From Bacteroidota bacterium (GTDB lineage: Bacteria; Bacteroidota; Bacteroidia; Chitinophagales; JADIYW01): a stretch of 64,000 bases of DNA. The stretch covers positions 1-64,000 of the forward strand of contig JADIYW010000004.1 in the NCBI GenBank assembly GCA_016705125.1, in the 5' to 3' direction. The notes under the pieces are model-generated. The model was not told the origin of the DNA, ran no database searches, and saw only the letters and a program-made list of their open reading frames with translations. Numbering within the stretch: the first letter of the stretch is position 1; each line of letters opens with the position of its first letter. Position numbers and translations under genes: made by a program. Positions 53,492-62,982 of this stretch are shown piece by piece.

Positions 53492-54850
53492 ATGAAAAAA
53501 TACCACTTTATTGCTGTTGGAGGTGCTGTAATGCACCAAATGGCTATTCTTTTAAAAAAGCAAGGCAACCATGTAAGTGGTTCTGATGACGCCATTTTTG
53601 ATCCTGCAAAATCGAATCTTCAAAAATTCGGAATATTACCACTTGAATTAGGTTGGAACGAAAATGTAATCACTTCCGATTTGGATTGTATTATACTTGG
53701 TATGCATGCAAGAGCCGATAATCCAGAATTAATAAAAGCAAAAGCATTAAATATTCCAGTTTATTCATTTCCCGAATTTATATTCAACCAATCCATCGAC
53801 AAAAAAAGAATAGTAGTTGGAGGCAGCCATGGAAAAACAACCACAACTGCCATGATTATCCATGCCTTAAAAGCTCAAAACATACAATTTGATTATCTAG
53901 TTGGTTCTAAATTAGATGATTTGGATTTTATGGTGGACTTGAATCCAGAAAACAAAATAATCGTAATTGAGGGTGATGAATATCTTTCCTCTCCTATCGA
54001 CCTACGTTCCAAATTTTTACATTATAAACCACACATAGCAATTATTACTGGTATTGCGTGGGATCATATAAATGTGTTTCCAACTTTTGAAAGCTATTTA
54101 GATACTTTTAAATTATTTATGGAATCGGTATCCGAGACCTTAATTTTAAATAAAGAAGACGCCGAACTTCTAAATTTGGAAAAGAAAACAGACATAAATT
54201 GCGACCTTATTCATTATGAAACACTTCCATTTGATATAAATGAGGGTTTAACGACTATACAATTTTCAAATAAAAATTATGCTTTAAAAATATTTGGCAA
54301 GCATAATATTTCAAATATGGCATCGGCAATGCATGCTTGTAAGGCAATCGGCATTTCAGAAAATGACTTTTTAGAATCGATGCAATCCTTTGGAGGAACT
54401 GCCAAAAGGTTAGAAAAAATTTATGAAATACCTGAAAAAAAATGCACTGTTTACCGCGATTTTGCTCATGCGCCTTCAAAAGTAAAAGCCACCGTAGCAG
54501 CAACTAGGGAACAATTTCCTACCCGCAAACTCATTGCCATTTTTGAACTCCATACTTTTAGCAGTTTACAAACAGATTTTTTGAACGAATACAAGAAATC
54601 ACTCGAAGGTGCTGATTTTGCAAGTGTTTATATCGACGACGAAGCTTTAGCCATAAAAAGAATGGAACGACATTCCCAATCTCAACTTTTGCAAGCATTT
54701 GACTACGAAAATCTAGAGATTTTAAACCAAAAAGAAGATATTTTAAATTTCATGGATAAAATGCCTATGGAAAATTGCGTTTATCTTTTGATGAGTTCAG
54801 GGCATTTGGGTGGATTAAATTTTGTTAAGTGGTTTTCGGAAAAGAATTAA
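53492..54850 (+). CDS. Mur ligase, UDP-MurNAc:tripeptide ligase Mpl type
   Basis: ATP-dependent amide ligase of cell-wall recycling. N-terminal domain 'FIAVGGAVMHQMAILLKKQG' and SGSDDAIFDP, central P-loop 'GGSHGKTTTTAMI', and 'ITGIAWDHINVFPTFE'. The end domain has 'YRDFAHAPSKVKATVAATRE', the DFAHxPxK motif of MurC/Mpl proteins. Length 452 fits Mpl more than MurC. Mpl joins L-Ala-gamma-D-Glu-meso-DAP to UDP-MurNAc. The Dpm1-like gene follows after 22 nt with its own -7 box. Confidence 0.9.
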   Translation: MKKYHFIAVGGAVMHQMAILLKKQGNHVSGSDDAIFDPAKSNLQKFGILPLELGWNENVITSDLDCIILGMHARADNPELIKAKALNIPVYSFPEFIFNQSIDKKRIVVGGSHGKTTTTAMIIHALKAQNIQFDYLVGSKLDDLDFMVDLNPENKIIVIEGDEYLSSPIDLRSKFLHYKPHIAIITGIAWDHINVFPTFESYLDTFKLFMESVSETLILNKEDAELLNLEKKTDINCDLIHYETLPFDINEGLTTIQFSNKNYALKIFGKHNISNMASAMHACKAIGISENDFLESMQSFGGTAKRLEKIYEIPEKKCTVYRDFAHAPSKVKATVAATREQFPTRKLIAIFELHTFSSLQTDFLNEYKKSLEGADFASVYIDDEALAIKRMERHSQSQLLQAFDYENLEILNQKEDILNFMDKMPMENCVYLLMSSGHLGGLNFVKWFSEKN

Positions 54851-54856
54851 TTTAAA

Positions 54857-54864
54857 TACATTTG
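54857..54864 (+). promoter_or_regulatory. -7 promoter element of the Dpm1-like gene
   Basis: TACATTTG, perfect TAnnTTTG, lies between the mpl stop codon (54848-54850) and the ATG at 54873. Confidence 0.5.
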
Positions 54865-54872
54865 TGCCCATT

Positions 54873-55628
54873 ATGAATATTAGCGACTGCTTAATTATTA
54901 TTCCAACCTATAATGAAAAGGAAAACGTTCAAAAAATGATTGAAACGGTGCTTTCCATTTCAGAAAGATTTGATATACTAATAGTTGAAGATGGTTCACC
55001 CGATGGAACTGCTGATATTGTAAAAGAAATGATGACCAAAAGCAGTAATCGGGTTCATATATTAGAAAGAAAAGGGAAACTAGGATTAGGAACCGCATAT
55101 ATTGCTGGTTTTAAATGGGCACTCGAAAGACATTACGAATTTATTTTTGAAATGGACTGTGACTTTTCTCATAATCCTTACGACCTATTAAGGTTACTAA
55201 AAGCTTGTGAAGAAGGTGCTGATTTATCGGTAGGTTCAAGATATGTAAAAGGTGGAAAAGTAGAAAACTGGCCAGATGACAGGGTGTTTATTTCAAAATA
55301 TGCTTCTGTATATGTGCGTATAATCACCTTTATGCCCGTTAGAGATACTACAGGAGGTTTTGTTTGTTATAAACGAAAAGTATTAGACACCATTGCCCTC
55401 GACAAATTAGGATTTATGGGTTATGCCTTCCAAATAGAAATGAAATATGCTACTTGGCGTTTAAGATTTAAAATTAAAGAAATTCCTATCACCTTCAAAG
55501 ACAGAGAATTAGGCAATTCAAAAATGTCGAAAGGCATAATAAAGGAGGCAGTAACTGGGGTAATTGTAATGAGATTGAACAGCTTAGCACGACCTAATTT
55601 TTATCGGAAAAGTGGTGGGTGTGGTTAA
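54873..55628 (+). CDS. Polyprenol monophosphomannose synthase-like glycosyltransferase
   Basis: GT2 glycosyltransferase that transfers a sugar, typically mannose, to polyprenyl phosphate. N-terminal 'LIIIPTYNEKENVQKMIE', 'ILIVEDGSPDGTADIV', the metal motif EMDCDFSH, 'SVGSRYVKGGKVENWP' and 'DTTGGFVCYKRKVLD'. About 251 residues from ATG 54873, chosen over 54822 because the frame before it reads into the mpl gene. No C-terminal membrane helices, so it is the Dpm1-only form. Confidence 0.92.
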   Translation: MNISDCLIIIPTYNEKENVQKMIETVLSISERFDILIVEDGSPDGTADIVKEMMTKSSNRVHILERKGKLGLGTAYIAGFKWALERHYEFIFEMDCDFSHNPYDLLRLLKACEEGADLSVGSRYVKGGKVENWPDDRVFISKYASVYVRIITFMPVRDTTGGFVCYKRKVLDTIALDKLGFMGYAFQIEMKYATWRLRFKIKEIPITFKDRELGNSKMSKGIIKEAVTGVIVMRLNSLARPNFYRKSGGCG

Positions 55629-55966
55629 AAAAATAAAAGAAAGTATAACCTTTTATTTATTTAAAAATAAAATCTCCAATGATTTTCCCACATCGCAACA
55701 AAGACAAATCCTATTTCTTGAAATCATTTCAACTTTTATTTTGTGTGGGAAATTTTGATATTTATTTTTTTGATTTGATTTTGGGTTTTATTTGAATATT
55801 AATTATTATAAGGTTAAAAAAAATTAAATAAAAATTTAGATAGTATTAAAAAATTTGAAATCGGGGAGGATTGGTTAGGGGGAGTAAGAAAGAATTTGAA
55901 AATGAAAGAATTTGAAGATGGGATAATGCAATAATTAGCTAATTGATTAATTGGCTAATTAGCTAA
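55629..55966. other. 338-nt gap without genes: long-range inverted repeat and A/T-rich palindromes
   Basis: No ORF with support. A 9-bp inverted repeat TTTCCCACA (55684-55692) / TGTGGGAAA (55744-55752) encloses about 50 nt. From about 55884 there are simple units: AAGAATTTGAA twice, and the palindrome AATTAGCTAATT twice (55933-55944 and 55957-55968). The second palindrome overlaps the stop codon of the gene at 55967. Confidence 0.6.
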
Positions 55967-56665
55967 TTAATACCCCAATTTGCGATACAACAAAAATTGC
56001 TTTTTGACGATAAGTGCCAAATCATAATCTTTTGAGGCTTTTAGATATTCATCAGACATGCCCATGAACGCAATAAAGTTGTCATATTCGTGGTCGTTCA
56101 AATCGATTATTTCATATTTATTATATAAATCAAATAAATCTTTTAGCAAATTATCCATTGCCAATTGGTACTCTAATTGGGCGGCCAAACGATTGGACTG
56201 TTCTTTTTTGCTGAATTTTTCGAATAATAAAGAAATTGGATTTGCAATGGTTGCATCTGGGTATTTATCTGGTATCCTTAATTGAACTGAATTAATTCCC
56301 TTTCTTATTTCATTGTATGATTTTACCCCTTTAACCACAAACTCATCCAAATTATAGCTTAATTCTTTCATTTTAATGATTACATCATAACTCTCCTTTT
56401 TTATTGAATCATCAATGACGTATTCTAAAATTTCATAACCAACCACATACACTTGCATGGTATCTTTTCGCATCATAGAAAAGGAAAAAACACCTTCTTT
56501 ATTCCCCTTTTTCCATAATCCTGTAGTTTTATTGACCAAAACAGCTCCAGGCAAACTATTGCCCAAAGTATCACGGATGGTTCCCATAAGTACCACTTCT
56601 TTTTCTTGCGCAGAAAGTGACACTACAAAAACGAACAAATAGAAAAAAGCTAAAAATAACCTCAT
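55967..56665 (-). CDS. Exported protein with carboxypeptidase-regulatory-like domain
   Basis: Signal peptide ('LFLAFFYLFVFVVSLSAQE'), then a CarboxypepD_reg-like beta-sandwich at about residues 25-105 ('VLMGTIRDTLGNSLPGAVLV', 'GNKEGVFSFSM', 'YVVGYEILEYVI'). The remaining helical part ('LEYQLAMDNLLKDLFDLYNKYE', 'DEYLKASKDYDLALIVKKQF') is like other Bacteroidota proteins where this N-terminal domain meets a helical tail. Periplasmic; function unknown. Its stop lies in a palindrome. Confidence 0.75.
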   Translation of the reverse strand: MRLFLAFFYLFVFVVSLSAQEKEVVLMGTIRDTLGNSLPGAVLVNKTTGLWKKGNKEGVFSFSMMRKDTMQVYVVGYEILEYVIDDSIKKESYDVIIKMKELSYNLDEFVVKGVKSYNEIRKGINSVQLRIPDKYPDATIANPISLLFEKFSKKEQSNRLAAQLEYQLAMDNLLKDLFDLYNKYEIIDLNDHEYDNFIAFMGMSDEYLKASKDYDLALIVKKQFLLYRKLGY

Positions 56666-56887
56666 TTGACTACAAAAGTAAAAGGAAAATTCAGTTTAAA
56701 TATCTTCTTTTATTTGATTTTAATATTTTTAACCAAAACAAAACTAACCTAACTGAAAAATTGTCACTTTTGCCAAATTAAAAACTGCCATTATGAGCAT
56801 AAAAACCTAAAAAACTCCATTGGCACAATAAATGCTAATTTCAGTTTATTAAAAATTTTATTATTCACTTATTAAATTAAATCAAAA

Positions 56888-57166
56888 ATGGCAGAATTAC
56901 AAATTAAGCCCTTAGCAGACCGTGTTGTTGTATTGCCAGCTCCGGCAGAACAAAAAACTAAATCGGGTATTATTATTCCTGATACAGCAAAAGAAAAACC
57001 ACAAAATGGAGTAGTTGTAGCTGCAGGACCAGGTAAAAAAGACGAACCAACCACCGTAAAAGTAGGCGACAATGTGCTTTATGGAAAATATTCGGGCACA
57101 GAAATTACACTTGACGGACAAGAATATTTAATAATGAGAGAATCTGATATTCTTGCAATTGTATAA
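56888..57166 (+). CDS. groES: Co-chaperonin GroES
   Basis: 10-kDa co-chaperonin that caps GroEL. 'LQIKPLADRVVVLPAPAEQKT' in parts (KPLADRVVV, KSGIIIPDTAKEKPQNG), 'VVVAAGPGKK' and 'GDNVLYGKYSGTEI' match the family, 92 residues. No CIRCE element (TTAGCACTC inverted repeat) is visible upstream. groEL begins 32 nt after it. Confidence 0.97.
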   Translation: MAELQIKPLADRVVVLPAPAEQKTKSGIIIPDTAKEKPQNGVVVAAGPGKKDEPTTVKVGDNVLYGKYSGTEITLDGQEYLIMRESDILAIV

Positions 57167-57198
57167 TTTAATTTATCAATAAAAAACAAAAATAAGAA

Positions 57199-58839
57199 AT
57201 GGCAAAAATAATAAAATACGGCACAGAGTCGAGAGACAAACTGAAAGCAGGTGTAGATGCGTTGGCTAATGCAGTAAAAGTAACGCTTGGACCAAAAGGA
57301 AGAAATGTAGTAATAGACAGGAAATTTGGTGCTCCTTCAGTTACTAAAGATGGGGTAACAGTGGCTAAAGAAATTGAATTGAAAGATCCAATTGAAAATA
57401 TGGGCGCACAAATGGTGAAAGAAGTGGCATCAAAAACCAATGATATTGCTGGTGATGGCACAACAACTGCAACCGTATTGGCTCAGGCTATAATTGGCCC
57501 AGGTCTTAAAGCAATTGTTTCAGGTGCTAATCCAATGGATTTGAAAAGAGGTATCGATAAAGCAGTAATTGCTGTTGTGTCAGAATTGAAAAATTTGAGC
57601 AAAACTGTTGGTAAAGATTATAGCAAAATTAAGCAAGTTGCTTCTATTTCGGCAAATAATGACGAAGAAATTGGTGCATTGATAGCACAAGCTATGGAAA
57701 AAGTTTCTACCGAAGGTGTAATAACTGTGGAAGAAGCCAAAGGAACAGAAACTTATGTAGATGTAGTGGAAGGTATGCAATTTGACCGTGGATATTTGTC
57801 TCCTTATTTTGTAACCAATACAGAAAAAATGCAAGTGGAATACGAAAACCCTTACATTTTGATATACGACAAGAAAATCTCTTCTATGAAGGAAATTTTG
57901 CCAATTTTAGAAAAAGAAGTACAAACTGGCAGACCATTAGTAATCATTTCAGAAGATGTAGATAATGATGCATTATCTACGTTAGTGGTAAACAGGTTAA
58001 GAGGCGCACTTAAAATTGCCGCAGTAAAAGCACCAGGATTTGGCGACAGAAGAAAAGCGATGTTGCAAGATATTGCAATCCTTACAGGCGGATCGGTAAT
58101 TAGTGAAGAATTAGGCTATAGATTAGAAGATGCTGAATTGATTCAATTGGGTACTGCTGAAAGAATTGTAATCGATAAAGATACCACTACAATTGTAAAT
58201 GGTGCTGGTCAGAAAACAGATATTCAATCAAGAATTAAAGAAATTAAAGGTCAGATTGAAACCACAACTTCTGATTACGATAAAGAAAAATTACAAGAAA
58301 GATTGGCCAAATTAAGTGGCGGTGTTGCAGTATTGTATGTAGGATCTGCTTCAGAAGTAGAAATGAAGGAGAAAAAAGATAGAGTTGATGATGCATTACA
58401 TGCTACGAGAGCAGCTGTTGCAGAAGGTATAATCCCTGGTGGTGGTGTGGCTTTGGTGAGAACCATTGCGGTACTTGACAAAGTAGAAACGGCTAACCAT
58501 GACGAAAAAATGGGTGTTGATATTATAAGAATTGCTCTTGAAGCACCATTAAGACAAATCGTAGAAAATGCAGGCTTGGAGGGTTCAATAATTGTACACA
58601 ACGTTAAAAACGGAAAAGGCGATTATGGATTTAATGCACGAACTGAAGTATATGAAGATTTAATCAAAGCAGGTGTAATCGACCCAACAAAAGTAACAAG
58701 AGTAGCTTTAGAAAATGCAGCATCAATTGCGAGCATGATATTGACTACCGAAGCAGCTATTACCGACGAACCAGAAGAGAAATCAGCTGGAGGCGGAATG
58801 CCAGGTGGTATGCCAGGCGGAATGGGCGGAATGATGTAG
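57199..58839 (+). CDS. groEL: Chaperonin GroEL
   Basis: 60-kDa chaperonin. 'ALANAVKVTLGPKGRNVVID', 'DGVTVAKEIEL', 'GDGTTTATVLAQAII' and 'ALEAPLRQIVENAGLEGS' match the family. The C-terminus is the usual Gly-Met tail ('GGMPGGMPGGMGGMM'). Length 546 is normal. The operon groES-groEL ends in a strong terminator at 58862. Confidence 0.98.
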   Translation: MAKIIKYGTESRDKLKAGVDALANAVKVTLGPKGRNVVIDRKFGAPSVTKDGVTVAKEIELKDPIENMGAQMVKEVASKTNDIAGDGTTTATVLAQAIIGPGLKAIVSGANPMDLKRGIDKAVIAVVSELKNLSKTVGKDYSKIKQVASISANNDEEIGALIAQAMEKVSTEGVITVEEAKGTETYVDVVEGMQFDRGYLSPYFVTNTEKMQVEYENPYILIYDKKISSMKEILPILEKEVQTGRPLVIISEDVDNDALSTLVVNRLRGALKIAAVKAPGFGDRRKAMLQDIAILTGGSVISEELGYRLEDAELIQLGTAERIVIDKDTTTIVNGAGQKTDIQSRIKEIKGQIETTTSDYDKEKLQERLAKLSGGVAVLYVGSASEVEMKEKKDRVDDALHATRAAVAEGIIPGGGVALVRTIAVLDKVETANHDEKMGVDIIRIALEAPLRQIVENAGLEGSIIVHNVKNGKGDYGFNARTEVYEDLIKAGVIDPTKVTRVALENAASIASMILTTEAAITDEPEEKSAGGGMPGGMPGGMGGMM

Positions 58840-58861
58840 ACTTAATAAAAATAATATTTTT

Positions 58862-58899
58862 AAAAAACGCTTCCTTCAAAAAGGAAGCGTTTTTTTTGT
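58862..58899 (+). terminator. Intrinsic terminator after groEL
   Basis: Stem AAAAAACGCTTCCTT / AAGGAAGCGTTTTTT with a CAAAA loop, T-run. Confidence 0.92.
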
Positions 58900-58964
58900 T
58901 CGAGAGGTATAAAATTCTATTATAAATATCCATTAATTTATTATTTTCGCAACAAATTAAAAAA

Positions 58965-60119
58965 ATGATACTGCCACGCAATATTTACGATGAGGAACAT
59001 CTTTTATTCAAATCATCTGTAGAAGATTTTATAAACAAAGAAATATTACCTAATAATGCTCAATGGGAAAACGACCACATGGTTTCTCGTGAGTCGTGGG
59101 AAAAACTAGGTGAAGCTGGTTTTCTTTGCCTACAAGTACCCGAGCAATATGGCGGAATGGGCATTACTGATTTTAAATTTAATGCCATTTTTACTGAGGC
59201 CTTGGGTTTTTCAGGTTGCGCTGGACCGGCAGTAGGCTATCCATTGCACAATGATATAGTGGCACCTTATATTTTGCATTATGGAAATGAAGAAACCAAA
59301 TCAAGGATACTACCAGATGCTGTGAGTGGCAAAAAAATATTGGCAATAGCTATGACCGAACCTGGTACCGGCTCCGACTTGCAGGGTATAAAAACAACTG
59401 CAATCGATCAAGGTGACCACTATTTACTAAATGGCTCTAAAACCTTTATTACAAATGGATATTTGAGCGATGTAGTTGTTGTGGCAGCCAAAACTAACCC
59501 CAACGAAGGCAGTAAAGGTACGAGTTTGTTGGTAGTAGAATCTGGTGCTGAAGGCTATACAAAAGGAACACCTTTTCACAAAGTTGGTTTGCATGCTCAA
59601 GATACTTGCGAATTATTTTTTGACAACGTTAAAGTACCAAAAAGCGCATTATTAGGTAAAGAAGGAGAAGGATTTAAATATTTGATGACTGAATTAGCAC
59701 AGGAAAGATTAGTGGTTGGATTATCTGCTATTGCTGCTGCTGAAGGTGCGTTGCAAAAAACAATACAATATACTAAAGAAAGAAAGGCATTTGGCAAATC
59801 AATAAGTGATTTTCAAAATACACGGTTTGTATTAGCCCAACTATCATCAGAAATAGAAATGTGCCGAGTTTATGTTGATAGGTGTGTAGAATTACACTGC
59901 GAGGGCAAATTAGAAGCTGCTGCTGCAAGTGCTTTAAAAATGCTTACAACCGATTTGCAAGCAAAGGTGGCAGACGAATGTCTCCAATTATTTGGCGGTT
60001 ATGGCTATATTTGGGAGTATGATATTGCAAGAGCTTGGGCTGATGCTAGAGTACAAAAAATTTATGCCGGCACCAATGAAATTATGAAAGAAATTGTTGC
60101 AAGGAGAATTTTAGCTTAA
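58965..60119 (+). CDS. Acyl-CoA dehydrogenase
   Basis: FAD enzyme of the short/medium/long-chain class (384 residues). 'AMTEPGTGSDLQGIKTTA' and 'NGSKTFITNGYLSDVVV' form the FAD/substrate region; 'KAFGKSISDFQNTRF' and 'FGGYGYIWEYDIARAWADAR' follow; the end 'IYAGTNEIMKEIVARRI' has a glycine where many family members have glutamate or alanine (catalytic base to be checked). It differs in class from the 590-residue enzyme at 1-1781. The amidotransferase gene starts 3 nt after its stop. Confidence 0.93.
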   Translation: MILPRNIYDEEHLLFKSSVEDFINKEILPNNAQWENDHMVSRESWEKLGEAGFLCLQVPEQYGGMGITDFKFNAIFTEALGFSGCAGPAVGYPLHNDIVAPYILHYGNEETKSRILPDAVSGKKILAIAMTEPGTGSDLQGIKTTAIDQGDHYLLNGSKTFITNGYLSDVVVVAAKTNPNEGSKGTSLLVVESGAEGYTKGTPFHKVGLHAQDTCELFFDNVKVPKSALLGKEGEGFKYLMTELAQERLVVGLSAIAAAEGALQKTIQYTKERKAFGKSISDFQNTRFVLAQLSSEIEMCRVYVDRCVELHCEGKLEAAAASALKMLTTDLQAKVADECLQLFGGYGYIWEYDIARAWADARVQKIYAGTNEIMKEIVARRILA

Positions 60120-60122
60120 AAA

Positions 60123-60797
60123 ATGAAGATTGCCTGCATACAGCATGTAAATTTTGAAAAACCAGGATTTATTAGTGATTGGGCGATTGAAAACCGGCAC
60201 GAAATTAAAATCTATCATCCTTATTTGGATGATATTTTTCCTACAATAGATGATTTTGATGCTTTAATTATTTTAGGTGGACCGATGAGTGCAAATGATG
60301 AGGATACCATTGCTTGGTTAAAAATGGAAAAACAACTTATTTGGAAAACTTATACCAATAAAAAAAAGATAATCGGAATTTGCTTAGGTGCTCAACTTAT
60401 AGCCGCCAGTTTCGGGGAAAAAGTGTATAAAAATAAAACCAAAGAAATTGGATGGTTTGATGTAAAGACCATTTATACATCCAAATTGCCTTTTCCCGAT
60501 ACCTTCACTCCTTTCCATTGGCATGGCGAAACCTTTGATTTACCGCAAAATGGAGCACTTTTAATTCAATCTGAAAATTGTCAAAATCAAGTCTTTTTGA
60601 TTGGAGAAAATGTACTTGGCATTCAATTTCATTTGGAAATGGGTGAAAATGAAATTTTAGCGATATTAAAAAATGGAGACTCAGAATTGACAAATGAACC
60701 CAATATTCAATCAAAAGAAAACATTTTAAGTCAGTTTGAGTTGATAAAATCTAATAAAATTATCCTTAATAATATTTTAAATTCCTTCTTTAACTGA
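60123..60797 (+). CDS. Class I glutamine amidotransferase (GMP synthase-like)
   Basis: Glutaminase domain (224 residues) with the nucleophile cysteine in GICLGAQLIA and the histidine and glutamate in IQFHLEMGE. 'LIILGGPMSANDEDTIAWL' and 'FTPFHWHGETFDLP' are usual for free-standing GMP-synthase-like amidotransferases. There is no synthetase domain. It is separated from the acyl-CoA dehydrogenase by only 3 nt. The substrate is not known. Confidence 0.9.
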   Translation: MKIACIQHVNFEKPGFISDWAIENRHEIKIYHPYLDDIFPTIDDFDALIILGGPMSANDEDTIAWLKMEKQLIWKTYTNKKKIIGICLGAQLIAASFGEKVYKNKTKEIGWFDVKTIYTSKLPFPDTFTPFHWHGETFDLPQNGALLIQSENCQNQVFLIGENVLGIQFHLEMGENEILAILKNGDSELTNEPNIQSKENILSQFELIKSNKIILNNILNSFFN

Positions 60798-60950
60798 TAC
60801 TTACAACTGTCTCATATATAACCGAATAAAAAATATTAGCAAGTTAAATGTGCTACAACCCTTAATTCTATTAGCTTTTTATTTACATTTTAATCATTTT
60901 AAAATATAATGATATTCAAATTATGGCACTACTTTTGTTTAAAATTTACC

Positions 60951-61421
60951 ATGAAGAATATATTAATTTTATTATTTGCTTGTTTAATATTTCAATCTTG
61001 CAAGAAAGAAAATGATGTTGAAATGATGGGTTCTAAATTCAAAATAAGTGGTAATATTTATAATAACGCTATTTATTGTGGTGGAGCTGCTCCATCGGAG
61101 GAATTACTAAATTATTTGGCTACAGAAAGACCGTCAGCAAATTCAAAATTTTATATTAGAAAAGGCAATATCAATAAACCTGGAGAAGAAATCTATAAAG
61201 TAATACATACAGATGCAAATGGATTCTTTACAACCGAACTACCAAAAGGCAAATATATAGCAATTACTGCAGAGAAATTTAATGCTGAAACATTGCCTCA
61301 AATGGAAGGTTGTGGATGGTTGAAAAAACAAGATTTTAAAATCATTGTAACTGGAGAAGATTTAAATTCCAAATCGCACTTTACTGTAGATTGTAATCCT
61401 TGTTTGGGTAGTCCCAATTAA
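60951..61421 (+). CDS. Lipoprotein with Cna-B-like fold
   Basis: Lipoprotein signal (MKNILILLFACLIFQSC, lipobox IFQSC at residues 14-18). The mature part includes 'FKISGNIYNNAIYCGGAAPS', 'FYIRKGNINKPGEEIYKVIH', 'DANGFFTTELPKGKYIAIT', a beta-sandwich pattern like carboxypeptidase-regulatory/Cna-B domains. The C-terminal cysteines (CNPC) may bind a metal or form a disulfide. The frame is open to 60909, but the ATG at 60951 starts the signal peptide. Function unknown. Confidence 0.75.
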   Translation: MKNILILLFACLIFQSCKKENDVEMMGSKFKISGNIYNNAIYCGGAAPSEELLNYLATERPSANSKFYIRKGNINKPGEEIYKVIHTDANGFFTTELPKGKYIAITAEKFNAETLPQMEGCGWLKKQDFKIIVTGEDLNSKSHFTVDCNPCLGSPN

Positions 61422-61484
61422 AAAAAACCATAAATAGACTCTTCATTTTATAAATTCTTCCTTTATAGAAATCATTGAAATGAC

Positions 61485-61492
61485 TACTTTTG
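61485..61492 (+). promoter_or_regulatory. -7 promoter element of the double-ATPase gene
   Basis: TACTTTTG, perfect TAnnTTTG, ends 5 nt before the ATG at 61498. Confidence 0.5.
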
Positions 61493-61497
61493 CATAA

Positions 61498-62982
61498 ATG
61501 GATTTGATAATTGCGGAAAATGCTGCTTTCCAACGATTTGGTGAAAATATTTTTCAAGATACCAATTTCTGCATAAAAAAAGGAAAGCATATTTATGTAA
61601 CTGGAAATAATGGTGCTGGTAAAACCAGCTTACTCAAAGGAATTTCAAAACAATATCCACTATTAAGCGGAAATCTAAAGTTTCCTCATTTTGAGCAATT
61701 AAAGATTAAAAACCCTGAACTTTCCTTTAGCTCCTATTTATGTTTTGTCGATTTTAATTTACACCATTATTTACCAAATTACCTCGAAAAATTTTACCAA
61801 CAACGCTATCATTCTTGTGAGCTGGATGTATTTCCAAGTGTTTTTGATTTTCTTTATAATGAACGAAATATTTTTATTGAAAAACCAGTAGAAAATATTT
61901 TGTTAAAGCAGAAAATACAAACTTTTTTATCCTTATTCAATCTTGAATCACTTAAAAACGAATCCGTAATTGAACTTTCCAATGGCGAAAATAAAAAATT
62001 AATCATTATAAAAGCTTTGCTTAAAGACCCCGAAATATTGATTTTGGATAATCCTTACTTAGGTTTGGATGAAAGTGGCGTTATGATAATGGAATTAATC
62101 TTTAAAACTTTAGATTCGTTAGGAAAAACAATAATACTAAGCAATGCTGACAATTGTTATTCGCCAATATTTAAAACTAAGTGGACAATTAAAAAACAAA
62201 AAATAGCTGAAAGCACAATAAGCAAAAAAAGTAATTTTTCAAAACCAGATTTCTTGTTAGAGTCTAATCATAAAAAAAATGAAAATACAGAAACCATTTT
62301 TAAAATAGTAAATGGCAACATTACTTATGGCGACAAAATTATTTTTAAAAATATAAATTGGACTATAAAAACAGGTGAAAAATGGATTTTAAAAGGAAAA
62401 AATGGTTCCGGAAAGTCTAGCCTTTTGGGTTTAATCTTTGCCGACCATCCTCAAGCCTACAAAAATGAAATTTATTTATTTGGCAAAAAAAGGGGTACTG
62501 GCGAATCAATATGGGATATAAAAGCAAAAATTGGGTATTTAAGTCCTGAGTTGTATTTACATTTTCTAAAACCATATACCTGTTTGGAAATTGTAGCATC
62601 TGGCATTAATGAATATAAGCCAATAGATAGGAATTATAGCGAAGAAGAAATTGAAAAGACAAACAAATTATTGCAATTTTTTAATTTAGAAAAAAAAGTA
62701 AATTCCTCTTTTTTAAACATTTCATTTGGCGAACAAAGATTGGTTTTATTATTGCGAGCTATAATAAAACAACCAAAACTTTTAATTTTAGATGAGCCTT
62801 TTCAGGGTATTGATGAAGAAAATCAAAATTTAGCTATGGATTTATTGAACGGTTATTTTCAAGAAAACAAATCTTCAAGTATGGTTTTAATTACCCATCA
62901 AAACGACTTTGAATGGAAAATAATTAACCGTGAAATCGAGCTTAAAAACGGAAATATTCAATATATTGGCGAAAAAAAATAG
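61498..62982 (+). CDS. Double ABC ATPase, ModF/PhrA-like
   Basis: Two ATP-binding cassettes in one 494-residue protein, with no membrane part. Domain 1: Walker A GNNGAGKTSLLKGI, signature LSNGENKKLI, Walker B ILILDNPYLGLDE. Domain 2: Walker A GKNGSGKSSLLGLI, signature ISFGEQRLVLLLRA, Walker B LLILDEPFQGIDE. This matches ModF-like proteins ('FADHPQAYKNEIYLFGKKRG'), not the ABC-F translation factors, which have a linker of about 80 residues. The biological role of the ModF type outside molybdenum is unclear. Confidence 0.87.
   Translation: MDLIIAENAAFQRFGENIFQDTNFCIKKGKHIYVTGNNGAGKTSLLKGISKQYPLLSGNLKFPHFEQLKIKNPELSFSSYLCFVDFNLHHYLPNYLEKFYQQRYHSCELDVFPSVFDFLYNERNIFIEKPVENILLKQKIQTFLSLFNLESLKNESVIELSNGENKKLIIIKALLKDPEILILDNPYLGLDESGVMIMELIFKTLDSLGKTIILSNADNCYSPIFKTKWTIKKQKIAESTISKKSNFSKPDFLLESNHKKNENTETIFKIVNGNITYGDKIIFKNINWTIKTGEKWILKGKNGSGKSSLLGLIFADHPQAYKNEIYLFGKKRGTGESIWDIKAKIGYLSPELYLHFLKPYTCLEIVASGINEYKPIDRNYSEEEIEKTNKLLQFFNLEKKVNSSFLNISFGEQRLVLLLRAIIKQPKLLILDEPFQGIDEENQNLAMDLLNGYFQENKSSSMVLITHQNDFEWKIINREIELKNGNIQYIGEKK

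Noticed and set aside
56666..56887. CIRCE/HrcA operator upstream of groES
   Set aside because: No TTAGCACTC inverted repeat found in the 222-nt gap; only a CACTTTTG sequence that is one or two bases from a -7 box.
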